From: Seriola aureovittata
Lineage: Eukaryota; Chordata; Actinopteri; Carangiformes; Carangidae
DNA length: 64,000 nucleotides
Assembly (NCBI RefSeq): GCF_021018895.1
Contig: NC_079375.1
Coordinates: 8,836,732 to 8,900,731, forward strand
Direction: 5' to 3'
Shown one piece after another: positions 37,196-49,512 of this stretch. Below the pieces are notes generated by a model. That model saw nothing but the letters and a program-made list of their open reading frames with translations. It had not been told where the DNA came from and did no database searches. Position numbers and translations under genes: made by a program. Positions within the stretch are counted from its first letter, which is position 1, and the number at the start of each line of letters is the position of its first letter.

Positions 37196-39939
37196 TGCAA
37201 GATAGTCTCTAATTTTCTTTAAATCACAATTCACAAATGCACAAACCACTTTTTTTCATTAGTTATTTTTGGCCACATGGAAGCAGAAGTGTCCATTTCA
37301 TTTTCATGATTCATGATAGCTAATGTATTTTATAGCTAAAGTGTTAGCCTACGTATACATCCAGTCTCATTAAACTTGTTTTAGTATCATCAGGAAGCAC
37401 ACACACGATTCAGAATGTTTTTCTCCAAAGCATCTTGGGGAAAAAAATGTATGCGGGTGCTTATATCTGAGCAGACATGTCTGAATTCTTTGTAGAACAC
37501 CACACCAAGCTACTTTAAAATGTAGTACTTTCACATTTTTACATTGTGCCCCATCTACACACAAGGCAAGGACATCATTACAGTAGTAACCACCTTCAGC
37601 ATCAGGCCAGGTCGATAATATTTCTCGAAAACCATTATGGTTGTGTATGCCCCTGGGGAAGGTCTAAGGTGGGAGAAAATAGAAGCAGTGGAATGATGGT
37701 ATCAAGTGATCTAATCACTTCTGGAGCAGAACCAGATAGTGAAAAGTGATTTCTTGTTCTTTCTTTGTCAGTATGCTAGATACACGATGGAACAAAGATA
37801 GCTGTAATGAATTCCTGGCATTCAAAATTCATAATTTTAGTTTCTGAATTTTGTTGGTTGAGAGTGGCTGTAATTTCTGTATCTGTGCACAGAGATAAGT
37901 GCAAGTGCCTGGCCACATACAGTACTTCACACTGCGCAGTTTGTGAGGAAGTAATCAAATGCTACTTATCTTCATCCTCATTATAATAAACAGACATCAC
38001 AGTCACATATGGTTCTGGTAGACAATGGCCACAGATGGGTGATTAGTTGAAGTGTTCTGAAGGCCATGCTGTTCTTCTACCAATTGATATGGAGCTTGAG
38101 GCCCCCAGTGTAAAATGAGGACTGTAATCACAGATCCTTCAGAGCTGTAACTCAACACTAACGAAGAGCATCTATGTACATCTTAATTTTCGGTGCCAAA
38201 TGTGACCGCGCATGCCCACTTTTAGGAAATGGTGATATATCGAAAACTTCAGATTAAAATCAGATTTATATTTATCACCACTTAAATGACTTCTTTCTGT
38301 AGTGCTTCTTTGCCTTTAATATATTCATATAGCTTCAAAGATGCTATGAAAGTGTCTTAAAGATTTAGGGTCCATTACCTTAGATGTAGCTGGCTGTGTT
38401 CTTAATGAATCACTTTGCTTCATAGCATCCCTTCCATGCATATGAATATGGATGGCAAAGATAGCTGTACCAGGTATCATAAAATGCTGCTTAAAGCAGC
38501 TTTTCAAGCCTGGTTTTTTTGAGAGGTATTAATGGCTTTGTGAGTATTTGGATGATTAGTCCTAGCTGGGATCGAAAGCAAGCATTAATCATATGTTTTG
38601 ATCGTGTGGATTTGAAGAGAATCTCAGCACTCTGCTCAGAGAAGCCTGTAGAGGTCACTAATTGAAGGGGGTGGGGGGTCTACTGAAAGTGTGATCCTGT
38701 AACCTGGATCCAAGAGATGTGTTGATGAGTCCTGAAATATACCTTTATAACATGTATATGAAAAAGTGTGCATGTATCAGCCTTATACTCAGATGGTCAG
38801 GCTGTGGAGAAAAGACCAGAAAAGTCAGTTTGGAGATGATTAACACATTTTCACATCCAAGCCACATCCAACACAAGAATTTTTCGGAATTTTTCTTAAT
38901 GTCCCATCAAGGGCAATAAGCAATGTGTAGGGTGGGTAGATTTACTGTCACATAAAGGATAAACCACTTGTGATGGCTACTGCATGTAAATCCATCTGGA
39001 TTAATGTCCCTCAACTAATGTAAGTACAGATTTAACAGCCTCCCATCCTCAGAGAGACTTTGGTGCATAAGATGGCCGAAGTGCAAACCTCCTTGTTGCT
39101 AGGATTCTCACATTGAGATAGAAAAGTATTTTGCTCTGTCTCCTCTTCTCATTCTAGCCTTGCCTTGGTAGGCCTCCTTGGAAACTGGAAATAGAAGGCA
39201 CTGTTCAGATGGACAATGATAGGTAGGGAAATCGAGAGTTTTAAAGAACTGATAAATGACAAAAGGAGGATGATTGTATGATTATCCAGCCCAGCATCCT
39301 GAGGAATCATGTTCGTATTGGACAATTCAGTACCGCTCATTTTATGGTCTGGTGCCAATGCAGGATGTAATGTGCTCTTTATGTAGTGAAGTGAAGGTGA
39401 GGTTATGGAGGTCAGTGTGGCGGATGAGTATGCAGCACCACACTGACATACAAGTTTGAGTCTCGTCACACACCTGCACTTAAAATGAGCTTTTTATTAA
39501 TGTAACCACAATCTTCCCTTACCTTGCCTCACAGATCAGGTAGTAATGGTGAAATTATTTGTTGTTGTGTCAAGAGGAATTAAGTAATACTTAGTACAAG
39601 TCGTGGCATGGCCGTAAAGCTGAGTGCCGACATCAGAGAAAGGATGCGGGACTTACCTGAAGACCTGTGAACTCTTCTTTATATATCTCCTGCAGTGTCG
39701 AATCACTTGAGCTACATGACCCAGTCCTCTGGTCTGTCCCAAAACCACACACTGATGGCTCACAGTTCAGCATTGGTTTCAGTTCAGTTAGAAATGAAGC
39801 TAAAAATAGTTCAGGGGTGAGGGTTATTGTTCATTGTCCATCATGGTATTCACTATATGTACAGGATGTCGACTTTCTTGCCTCTGTATCTGCTGTCTGC
39901 TTCTTTATCTTTTTCTTTTCTTTTTCTTGCCACTGCCCT
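37196..39939. other. Gene-free sequence
   Basis: No gene or firmly recognised repeat. The part at about 39280-39480 (ATTGGACAATTCAGTACCGC, GGATGAGTATGCAGCACCAC) may be a diverged dispersed repeat, but no second copy is present here to support that. Confidence 0.4.
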
Positions 39940-40320
39940 CTGACAGGCTCAGATTAGATGAGACCCACTGTCTGGACACATGGCAACCAATCAATAGGAT
40001 GAATGACAACATGTGACTGTGACATTTTAACAACCTTAACTAAGTAGTCAAGTGTTTTAGTTGCCTAACCTCAACCATATCCTAATTTTAAGTGTTGCAG
40101 TTTTCTAACCATAATCATACTTTACCCAAAGTGTATTTGCCGCAATGTTTTCCTAACCTCAGTCATATCATAGGTATCATGCACAGACATTGTATAAAGT
40201 GAAAAGACAGCTGACAAACAATTAATTAATTAATTGAAAAAAGAATGTCCAGCAGCCGGACAATGAATGTGATCCTCTGTTTTGCAGAATCATTCAGTTG
40301 ATGTTCTTGACCGGTAATAA
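39940..40320 (+). repeat. Possible dispersed repeat rich in CCTAAC motifs
   Basis: CTAACC-type motifs recur at 40066, 40107 and 40153 with regular phrasing (TTAGTTGCCTAACCTCAACC, GCAGTTTTCTAACCATAATC, TGTTTTCCTAACCTCAGTCA), all about 40-45 bases apart, which suggests an old degenerate internal repeat. I recall similar phrases from fish repeats. Contains a perfect 18-bp palindrome, caattaattaattaattg (40219-40236). Confidence 0.35.
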
Positions 40321-43300
40321 TAATTTAATAATTCAATAATAAAGTTTAATAATTATTTGACAGGTGTGAGAGGGAGGCCCTAATGGTAATACAACAGTGT
40401 ATTGGAAATCAGATATATTTGCTATCTATCTGATATATCTGTTATTGCTTCAGATTCCATCCTTTGCTCTTCACTTCTTCTCAAGTGAACACAAGCCATT
40501 ATGGCTATTTTCACCTACTACAGTATAAACAGTCCCGTCAAAAGATTTTCTTTGAAAGGATACTTCAGACCATAATCCTCTACATACACATGAGCCACAC
40601 AAGAACATATTAGCCACAATGTGGTAATGTTAGCTAACAGTCAGCTTTTACGAGCCAAGTTTTACACTATTTAGAGAGTAAACAGGGGAAAGTTATGTAA
40701 AATATGCCTCCTTCAGCAAAAGGGACTTTCACTGTTCATTTACTTTGACAATCCTGATGCTGTTTCCGCCTTCTGGTCCAGCTGTGTAGATGGCAAATGT
40801 ACAATGTGCAGATAAAATACTTCAATACTTATCAAAGATCAATAAGCATGGGGATGAATATTAACTTCTATGAAAAGTAATCTTAGCGTTCATTACCATG
40901 ATAACGCTGGTGCTGAATTGCCGTGGGCAGGTTTAGCCTGGGGTCAGTAGGCGGCCAATGTTGACATGGGTGGGTTCACAGTAGAGTCGATTGAAAACCC
41001 AGTGCATCACCATACACACACCAAAGGGTACCTTGTGTGTATCTATTAGACGCCAGTGGGTTTGACAACGCGTCAGAATTTGACGACCTTGGAATGAAAA
41101 TGGGTTGTGCACATCCCTGGAAGAAAGTGCCCTTGAATAACCTTCATAAAGTTCCCCAGAATGAAATAAGATAATATGGATTGATTCCTTTCTGTCTGAA
41201 GTGCCAATTAAATTAGGAATTAACTTTATTTCTTGCCCAGGCTGATTATCAGCAAGTTCTTGATCCTCTGATTGGTCTCAACAGCTCTCCCATAACAACA
41301 ATAAACGAGTATCATCTAGGTCACTGACAAATAATTAAGGATTATCCACCAAGACTTTGTTAATTATGTCTACAGCGACAGCAGGATCAGCCTGATGAGG
41401 GGTTCAGTTGTGTCTCCGTAATGACCAATGGCATGCGACAGTTGAGAATGAAGGACAATTACAACAAATATGAGCAGATTGTACATATCTGAGAGTCAGT
41501 GCTTGTATAGTGGTGCAGCATTATTTATGGTTGATTGATGTGATGCATACAATAACACAAATCCATACATTGCAGACTTCACATGATAAGGATGAAGAGT
41601 CATTATCACTCATGAATAATATCCACCCCATTTTCCACCCACTATCTACTGATCTGCTCTGAGAGATTTGCATGGGCTTTACATTTTAAGCTCTTGGCTC
41701 TCTGTTGCTGATGCAAAGAGATATGCTATATTGAACTTGGTATTATTAAAAGCACTTTGTAAAGTTGCATATATTTTATTATTTATTTGTTTTTCCTGTT
41801 ATTAACTTGATTATCTATTCAGGTAAAAGCCCAGCCAGTCATGTATCTACTATACTGAGTCTGTTACTAAGAGACCTCTACACATGTTTTGTTGGAAGCT
41901 GTCGGGCTGAGGGGAAGAGCTTTTCTCCTATTTCAGCCGCAATTCCAAGAGAAAGCTTTTGTCTTGTAACCGTGCCGGGGAGAGAGCGAGCCAAATGAAT
42001 AATTGATGGTGTGAGATGGATGGATTCCCCTCTGTGGAAAGCCGGTCCAATTGTGTGTTGTATTACCTGAAATGAGGGGTCCGCTGTGCATTATCTGCAA
42101 CCCCACAATAAGCTTTTTTTTTTTTTGCCACCTTTACCTCCCCTCAACTATTTTCTTTTTCTGTTTGTTCTTTTTCCCTTACCGTAACTTTACTGTAACT
42201 CTTCGAAGTCCACAATTGCTCTTTTTAAAAAGCTACTTGATATATTTACTTTTAAAGCTAACAAAATTAGTCATTGAACTTTTCTATTTTATAGCTACAA
42301 AGAGTTTGGGCTGATGTAATATATAGCAGTGTAAGGCCATTTATTGCTTTGAACAAAAGCCCAGCTGGTACTGGATTTCTGAGGCTAATATTGATAGGTA
42401 TGGCAGTCCAATACTTCAACTCAGGGTACCAGTATTCACTTTTTCCCGATTTTAAAATGTGTACCTCACAGTGGGGATCTCTTTGGGTTCATTTTTATGT
42501 AAAGTAAGAGGAGGCCAGGGACTAAACACTGAGCCGGCAGCCTGGTGTGACAGGATGAATTTAAGTGAGAGTGGAAACATGAATTTTCACAAAGTGCTTC
42601 ATAGTTCTATCAGTTTAGCACAAAACATTAAATATGCAGAGTAGTAACAGGTGCATGAATAAGAAAACAACTAAATCAGGAATAGCACGAGGCAAAATGT
42701 CAGATACATCAGTTCACAGCAGCAAGCATGTATGCTGTTAGTGTGTCTTGAGAAATTTAAAAAAATGTCTGTTTAATTGGATGATCTAATAGTAAAAGGT
42801 ACTGGTTGCTTAATGATAAAGGGATGTCGTTCTCTCAAGCTGAAAAAAGTCTTTGATTTTAGGTTGCCAGGTATTTAGCATGAATAATACACAAAAAATA
42901 GCTCTTCAGATGAGCGACTTTGCTTTGCTGTGTAGCTCTACAGTACACTCACAGTTCAAGGCTGCACGCTGGTCGCACAATGTCTAGATAAACACAAGGA
43001 CGTTTTGCTGCGACCTGTTGGCTTGTCCCTTAGCTGGGAGTGGGATGAAGTGTGCTATGACATTGACAGAGGGTGTGAACGTTTAAGTGGCACCAGACAC
43101 CTCCAGTGATGTACCACATAGAATATTTTGCACTTCAGACACAGTGTGGTGCGGCAGCTATTTTAGAGTCGACGGTTGAACCCGGGTCAGAGACAGTGCC
43201 AGTGTGTGAAAACTGGTTAGGAGACTGTTATTAGCAAGGAGCAGTCGTTTTACACTTTTATAACCGCAGTGAATAATGAATGAAAGGCAACTGTGAAAAT

Positions 43301-44268
43301 CTCTGGAGCACAGCACAGTTTCATTCCCAGCATGATTCTGTCTATAAGAGGAAAACAGTGAAGTTTCTGAGTCTGCTGAAAACATCAGACGCCTTTGGGT
43401 CAGCAAAACAACCCATTCTTCATTTTCTTCTCAGAACATTGTCAGTTTCCTTTCTTTATTGCATCAGACTCAGCCACCATATTTGACAAAGACAGAGAAA
43501 GAGCCACTGCTGTACAGAAAATGCTGAGGTCAGTTATCTCAGTGGATTCTGCCTTTTGAACTTAAGCACTGGTATGAAATTTAACCACCCTCTGCAAGAT
43601 TAATTACCCGGTGAGAGTCTTTTACGGCCAAGATTTATCACTGGGGAGAAGTCCTACCTGTGATTCTTTTATTTCACAGCAAGGCATTATTGGTAAAGAG
43701 AGACTGTTGATCATGTTCTCCACCACTTATCCAATCATGGCCAATCAAAAAAAAGATCTGAGAAGCCCTGTGGAAATTGGAGATATTACCAGTCATCTCA
43801 GCCCAACAGGGGCAGTGAGTGATATTGTCTGCTTGGATGACATCCACGAGGAGAATGTCTGAGAGGGGTTTATGAGAGCACACAAAATAGGGGACCATTT
43901 ATGTATTTAGGTGGCCATCTGCAGTGAGAAGACGAGTGCAAGGTTTATGGATACCCCTGCTCCGTTTCCAGTGAGCTTGGAAAGCATTTATTTTATCAGT
44001 GCACTATAATACCGGTTGTCCACAAGGTCATGTTATCTTTGAAATATATCTATTGCTTTCAAAGTCATTATTAGTTTCCTTGAACCAATTTTAGAGCTCG
44101 GCTGAAACATCAGCAAGCTAATATTATTAACAAGTGTTGGGTTATTGTAGATACATCTGTGTCAGCATGTATGTTAGGAGATACGCTGAAATAAATTGCA
44201 GTAATTGTTTTATTGACTGCATATTATGTAACTTTGGCCTGCAATTTAAGTTTAATTTAATTCTCTTA
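40321..44268. other. Gene-free sequence
   Basis: No gene supported. A poly-T of about 14 lies at 42112-42125. Around 40930-41110 a CpG-containing stretch (GACAACGCGTCAGAATTTGA) may be a decayed repeat. Frames at 41765-41998 and 43158-43862 have no domain. Confidence 0.45.
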
Positions 44269-44545
44269 CTAGATTTTTACCGTGTTCAGGGACCAGTCCA
44301 GTTTACTGTCCAGGTGCACACCTAGGTATTTATTAGTGTTCACGACCTCTATGTCTTTCCCTCTTATGTTGACTGGCTGAAGGGTTGGCCTAGACGTCTG
44401 AAAGTTGATGACCATCTCCTTGGTGTTAGAGGTGTTCAGAAGGAGGCAGTTCTTCTCGCTCCATTCATTGAAGGCCAAAGATCTCTGTACTCTTCCTGCC
44501 CATTCCTAATACACGCCACAATAGCTGTGTCATTGAGTTTGGATT
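44269..44545 (-). pseudogene. LINE reverse-transcriptase fragment (Jockey/CR1-L2 group)
   Basis: On the minus strand the translation reads DTAIVACIRNGQ then EEYRDL, followed after a frameshift near 44485 by LAFNEWSEKNCLLLNTSNTK, EMVINF, VNIRGKDIEVVNTNKYLGVH and LDSKLDWS. This is the end of the reverse-transcriptase domain of non-LTR retrotransposons. DTAIV normally follows the catalytic F/YAD in motif C; here the preceding residues are LN instead of AD, so the active site is lost. NTSKTKEMV and KYLGVHLD are typical thumb-region motifs. Only about 90 codons of an enzyme of several hundred remain. It is 5'-truncated and lacks the 3' UTR, as for an old LINE insertion. Confidence 0.85.
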
Positions 44546-44947
44546 GTCAAGTTTTATGTCAGTTGTTTTGTCAAACTAATTCCATGATCAAAAATGAACT
44601 GTGATGACGTAGTACTAGTATTACATTTCTGTTGTACGTGTTTTTATCCGTAGCTACCTAAATAATTAAAGTTACAGTGGCATTTACTCTGAGTTAACAA
44701 ATTCATTTATCCTATATTTACTCTTCCTGTAAACTTCATGTTGACTATTACAAGCGTTGCTGCGGTTGTCAGTGTTACCGGTTTTACATGGTGTTCAGGC
44801 ACACAGCGATTACATAACTTGGCCATCGGCCCCACCGTCTTTTTAAAATTGTTTTTATAAACATAAAACCCATTTAGTTCATCACTGGTAGTGCCGACGT
44901 TCATCAAATAAAAAACTCTATACAGTACTTAGTCAGATGCTACAATA
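44546..44947. other. Spacer between LINE and hAT relics, perhaps hAT 5' region
   Basis: No coding support. It may contain the 5' untranslated part of the hAT element that starts coding at 44948, because no other boundary is visible. No terminal repeat could be defined. Confidence 0.35.
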
Positions 44948-45232
44948 GTGTCTGCTCCATGCAGCAGCAGAACAGAGTCGCATCACAGAGTAGTGGAGTC
45001 TTATCATGTGATGAGAGGAGTGCTGACTGACAAGACAATGGTGGTGGATTTGGTGTCAGAGCCAAAAGCGAAAGTGCCTATATGGCAATGTTTCAGATTT
45101 AAATGCAGTGCCAAAAGGGAACCTGATATCATTAATGAGACAATCTGCAAACTTTGTGTGATGAAGGTGGCAACATCTGGAGGTAACATTTCTAATCTAC
45201 AAATATTGACTCCTGTAAAATATCTGGTGTAA
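44948..45232 (+). pseudogene. hAT transposase N-terminus with BED zinc finger (relic)
   Basis: Residues 40-80 of this 94-codon frame look like a BED-type zinc finger: IWQCFRFKCS, a polar linker, INETICKLCVMKVATSGGNI, then SNL. Preserved are the aromatic start (W..F.F), the CKLC pair and the G-G/N-x-SNL segment that leads into the histidine half. The two His ligands (normally L..H....H just after SNL) are missing; the frame runs to LQILTPVKYLV and stops. BED fingers bind DNA in hAT transposases and in host ZBED proteins. The roughly 39 residues before the finger, no intron structure and the lack of a following catalytic domain favour a decayed hAT element over a host ZBED gene. Confidence 0.65.
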
Positions 45233-48200
45233 TAACACTGGTGTTGTCATGAGTTTAGCTGGTGGGGAAATTTCCACACCATGGCATCCCTAACTATTAT
45301 GTGTTTTAAAAAGCATGACTATAATTGCAGTATTTAAGTGTTCCACTGCAAATTGTGCTATGCTCTCAGATTGTATAGTATCAAATCCAGATGCAGAGAA
45401 AGCAAGATATGGCCCTTTTGTCATGGGTCTAATGAGCTTTTCCGTTGCATTTCTGTGCTGCACTCTTACAATATTCAATGAGATGCCAGATACTTTTCCC
45501 GCTGAAAGCTGAGAGGTTAACAGCGTTGATACTCATCACACCCCTGCACTGATAATTACCCAATATTATTGTATTATGTGCCCCCATTAGATATATATTG
45601 ATTCTCCTACCCAGAAGGATAGCAGTGGTTCAGATATCCTACCAACAGCAGTAAAAATATTACTCTGCCTGTAGCTGCATATCTGAAGTCATTTAAAGTC
45701 TTTAAAAAGTTTAAACTTGGAAATATTTAATTAAAATCATCCATTAACACATGGCCCATGGCTCTATAAAATGGGATCCAAGGCACAAATGGCAAAGCCA
45801 TAATTCAATCTTAAAAAGGGAACTCTGTCAATAGGCATCAAGTAAGGTCAGGTACTTCACAATCTCCATCTGCGTCTTCTAGCTGAGTTATGATCTCTCA
45901 ATTATATTACAACATAAAATTTTTTGCCCAGGATGGGTGCATAATTGAGTTGAATTGACAAAAGGGAGAATAAAGAATTCATAATACAGTTTAATCCTCT
46001 CTCACACAGTGGGCGGTCATTCAGATGTGGGCAGAGAATCGGAGACAGCCAAAGATTCTTAGACTCGATGCTCAACTCCTCAGATTAGAATATAAAATTA
46101 ATCCAGCGGTATGTGAAAGTGGTGCAGGGTTCACATACATCTAACAGATTTTTTATGCTTTGGAAGTTGTGAATATATGAAAGTGATTAGTCAAAGAATG
46201 TGGATGTGGGTAGAATTTCATCTTCGTTTTAATCATTTGCCATTAGGTTTTATTTGCGGCACTGTTTTTCGTAAAATGCAAGTCCAAAAAAGAATCATAT
46301 ACTTCAGTTGATTCTGAAGGTTCTTTTCTCCTTCCATAGTCGGCGGTCCTTTCTATGTATTCCCTAAGCATTTTAAACTATACTCACATGACATGTCAGT
46401 AAAAAAATAAACGCTTTGCTCTTACAATTCAAAGCTGGGTTGTATTTTTTCTGAAGATATAAAACACCTCTATGAAGGTGAAAAGACAACGCACGACTCA
46501 CAGCATCCATTTACAAAGCCTGTGCATAGGAGAGTTTGTTTTGAACAAGCTTTTACTCATCCTGAGCTTAATTACCAGCCAAAAAGTCTTTTTTAGGATG
46601 CATAAGCCAAATAAGATAACTCCTGCCTTGCATTTTTTTTTTTCAGTTTCTATTTGTCTCCCAGTGAAGAAGAAATCCCTCTCTATTTTATTTGACGTTC
46701 CCGTCCCCTACTGAGAATTCACGCTAAAGAAAGCCGAACATCGTTAATGTATTCTAATTAAAAAACAAACATAAGTAGGCATTCAGGTTCAAGCTATGGT
46801 TATTCAGGCGCCTAATTATGAGTGTTTGTTTTATATTTGTTTAATTTATGAGGGATGATTCATTCAATGAATGCTGCAGTTGAAGGGGGGAGCAGCGTCT
46901 TTGTAAATTCAATAGCAATGAGGGATTAGTCAGTTCCATTGGAGGTCAAGTGTGAAATGCTTGGTCTCAGATCAGGACAAATATCTTCCATCTTGTAAAA
47001 AAAAACAAACATACATAATAATATACATACATAATTTTGAAAACATTTCCCTTTTTCTCCCCCAAATGAGCAGCATTTAGAAAGTATTCTTCAAATATAC
47101 TGTTCATTTTCTAATTCTTTACAGCTCTTAGACAAGTTTGTAGCACTTTCTTTAGGAGCAAATGCATGTGATACCTCGATATGATATTCATTTAAATTCA
47201 TCTCCATGTTAATGAATTACATTGTTGCTGTTTTCCCTGTTTAGTTCAGGGTGAACTAATCAGAACTGAAATTTGAGAAACAACTTTATGAATTAAATGC
47301 TGTTCACTCATGATGTTCTCTAATGAATATTCAAAGTTTTCTCAGTTGATGAATACTGGATATGGATTATGATGTTGATTTTGATTCAATAGAATAAATA
47401 TTTATGCACTCTCATATAAAACAAGGACTTTCATAGGTGCTATGAAGATTGTTTTCCCATTTTTCATTTGTCTCTCGCATTCACACCACAGTTCAATTTC
47501 TGATGGCAATTAACTGTAATACGACATGTCATGTTTCTTATTGGCAGCAATTAAGGGGCAGCGGAAACAAACAAATGAGAGCTATCATGCCATTATTGTG
47601 CTGAAAATATCATTTATGTGTTGAGGGTGTGAAACATTTGAAATTCAGGTTTTTTTCTGTATGTCAGCTAAGTGAACAGTGAAGATTGCCTTGTTTTTTC
47701 CCTGTAAAAATCACAATTTGATTCTGCATTGAGATACTGCATTATTATTCTAATCCTTCTACATGGCCAAATGTGCAGAGTAAGAACAGGCTTAATGCAC
47801 TTTAAATTACCATTATTTCACTTGAATATTTAAATTTAAAAAGTCATACTATGCTTTTGTTCCCCTACATTTTAGAGGCAAACACGAGCCAGCTGCATAC
47901 AGAATAGTTACACCTGCTACAGCCCTAATCAATCTACACATTAAAGCCATTGTTGTTTCAAGACAGTGTCCTGCAGGAAAATATTTAGCAGAATTGGTAA
48001 GCCAGCCAGATCATGGCACATCTTGTCTTATGATCAATTTAATTAGTTAATGATGGCCCCAATCAAACTCATCAATATATGGAATTTGCTGTGTTAAATA
48101 GCACCTTTGCTCTTTTTTCTTATTTTGTTTCTTAAAAGTGTATCCACTGTCACTGCAATAATCCACATTTAACCTAATGCTACCTTGTTGTTCACATTAT

Positions 48201-49132
48201 ACAAGCAGAGGAAAAGTGGCTATTTTTGGTACATCGGCAATGCAAAAAATGAAAGGAGAAGGCATGATACAATACCATTTGCAAGTGGCTTTCGTGTTTT
48301 TTCCTCCTAGGGGTGAAACCTCTTACAGTGCAGCTTTAAAAGCATCTTGAAGGTTTTTTCTACCTCCGAGTATGGCCTTGTTAGATTACATAGGTTATAT
48401 CCCCATCAGTTACCTGCTGTGAATTCCCTGCACAAAATAGAAAATACATTTAGTGAGTGGGAGAGAGTCACAATCCATCCTGTGCAAGTGACGGATATAT
48501 CTCTTACTGGTGTGTCCACTTGAAGAAAACCCCCCTATAGCCCAACCAATTCTGAGCCTCTGACCCTTGGGATGTCAGAGTTGATCCATAGACCTGAACA
48601 ATACACTGTTAGCTAGCCTGCACATGTTCCAACCCTTTGATCTTCACCATGGGAGCTGTCTCCATCATCTCTGGGAGAGCTATCAGCACAACACACAGGC
48701 ATTCAGAGAAAATGACTGCAGAATTGGGGAGACCGAATAAGACCAGTCTCCTGTTGAGAATGGTTGACTGGGGTCTGTTGACAAGTGAGGGCTCCTCCTT
48801 TCTCTCTCAGCCACCCATGAAATATTTATCATCACAACTTATCGCCCATTGATCAATTATACACCTGCCACAGGCTCGCAATGAATTATTAACATGTCCC
48901 TGATAAGCATCTCACCCATTGATTTTTGTCACTCCTTTGAGATGGATATACTGGAAGGGGTTTTCTCTCGCTCTTTCTCTAGACATTTGGCCAGTCACCA
49001 AGGGGAGCCAAGCAGAACTGACAATTCAGGCTTACACAGCAACTCCTTGGAAAAAAAGCGAGCAAGCTGTCCACCTTCACTTTTTTGGGTTTTCTACTTA
49101 ATATTGTGATTATTTAAAAAATGAGTGCTACA
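45233..49132. other. Gene-free sequence with homeodomain-type motifs
   Basis: No gene supported. A near-perfect dyad with a kappaB-like core lies at 45261-45280. Several low-repeat blocks (about 45890-46100, 46790-46950, 47160-47420, 48640-48960) contain repeated TAATT/ATTA motifs such as GCATAATTGAGTT, CGCCTAATTATGAG, ATGTTAATGAATTACATTG and CAATGAATTATTAACATG. Such composition is common in conserved non-coding elements near developmental genes, but only a comparison can show conservation. Confidence 0.4.
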
Positions 49133-49512
49133 ACAATTTATTATTCATTGATTTATCAATAAAATGTCAGAAAATTGTGAGAAAATTAAACCAATGTATT
49201 GACACTGCTTGTTTTGTCTAAACAGCAGTCTAAAACCCCAAAATACTGTATTTAATACTTTATTTGTTTGCAGATTAGAATATGGCTGTTATAGATGTGC
49301 TATGCAGAAAAGAACATTCTTGTACATTTTCACCTACATGTAGGCTGCTCACATATAGCCTCCATGAATGTACAGTGCAGGGGTGGTAAGAAGCTAAAGA
49401 TTAAGCTAAACCGATGAAACCAGCACTATTTCACATTTGAGATGTTAACAACAGCAAATGTTTGGTATTTTTGCTTGACAAATGAACAATTTATCAATTA
49501 TTAAAAATTACA
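49133..49512. mobile_element. hAT-type MITE, degenerate and split
   Basis: The left part (49133-49265) shows GAGTGCTACAACAATTTATT, TTCATTGATTTATCAATAAA, ATGTCAGAAAATTGTGA, GCTTGTTTTGTC and AACCCCAAAATACTGTAT. The right part (49420-49512) shows CATTTGAGATG, TTTTTGCTTGACAAATGA and ATTTATCAATTATTAA. These are the ordered landmarks of the abundant teleost MITE with ATCGATTAATCG ends. About 150 unrelated bases separate the two parts, so a second insertion or strong decay is likely. Confidence 0.6.
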
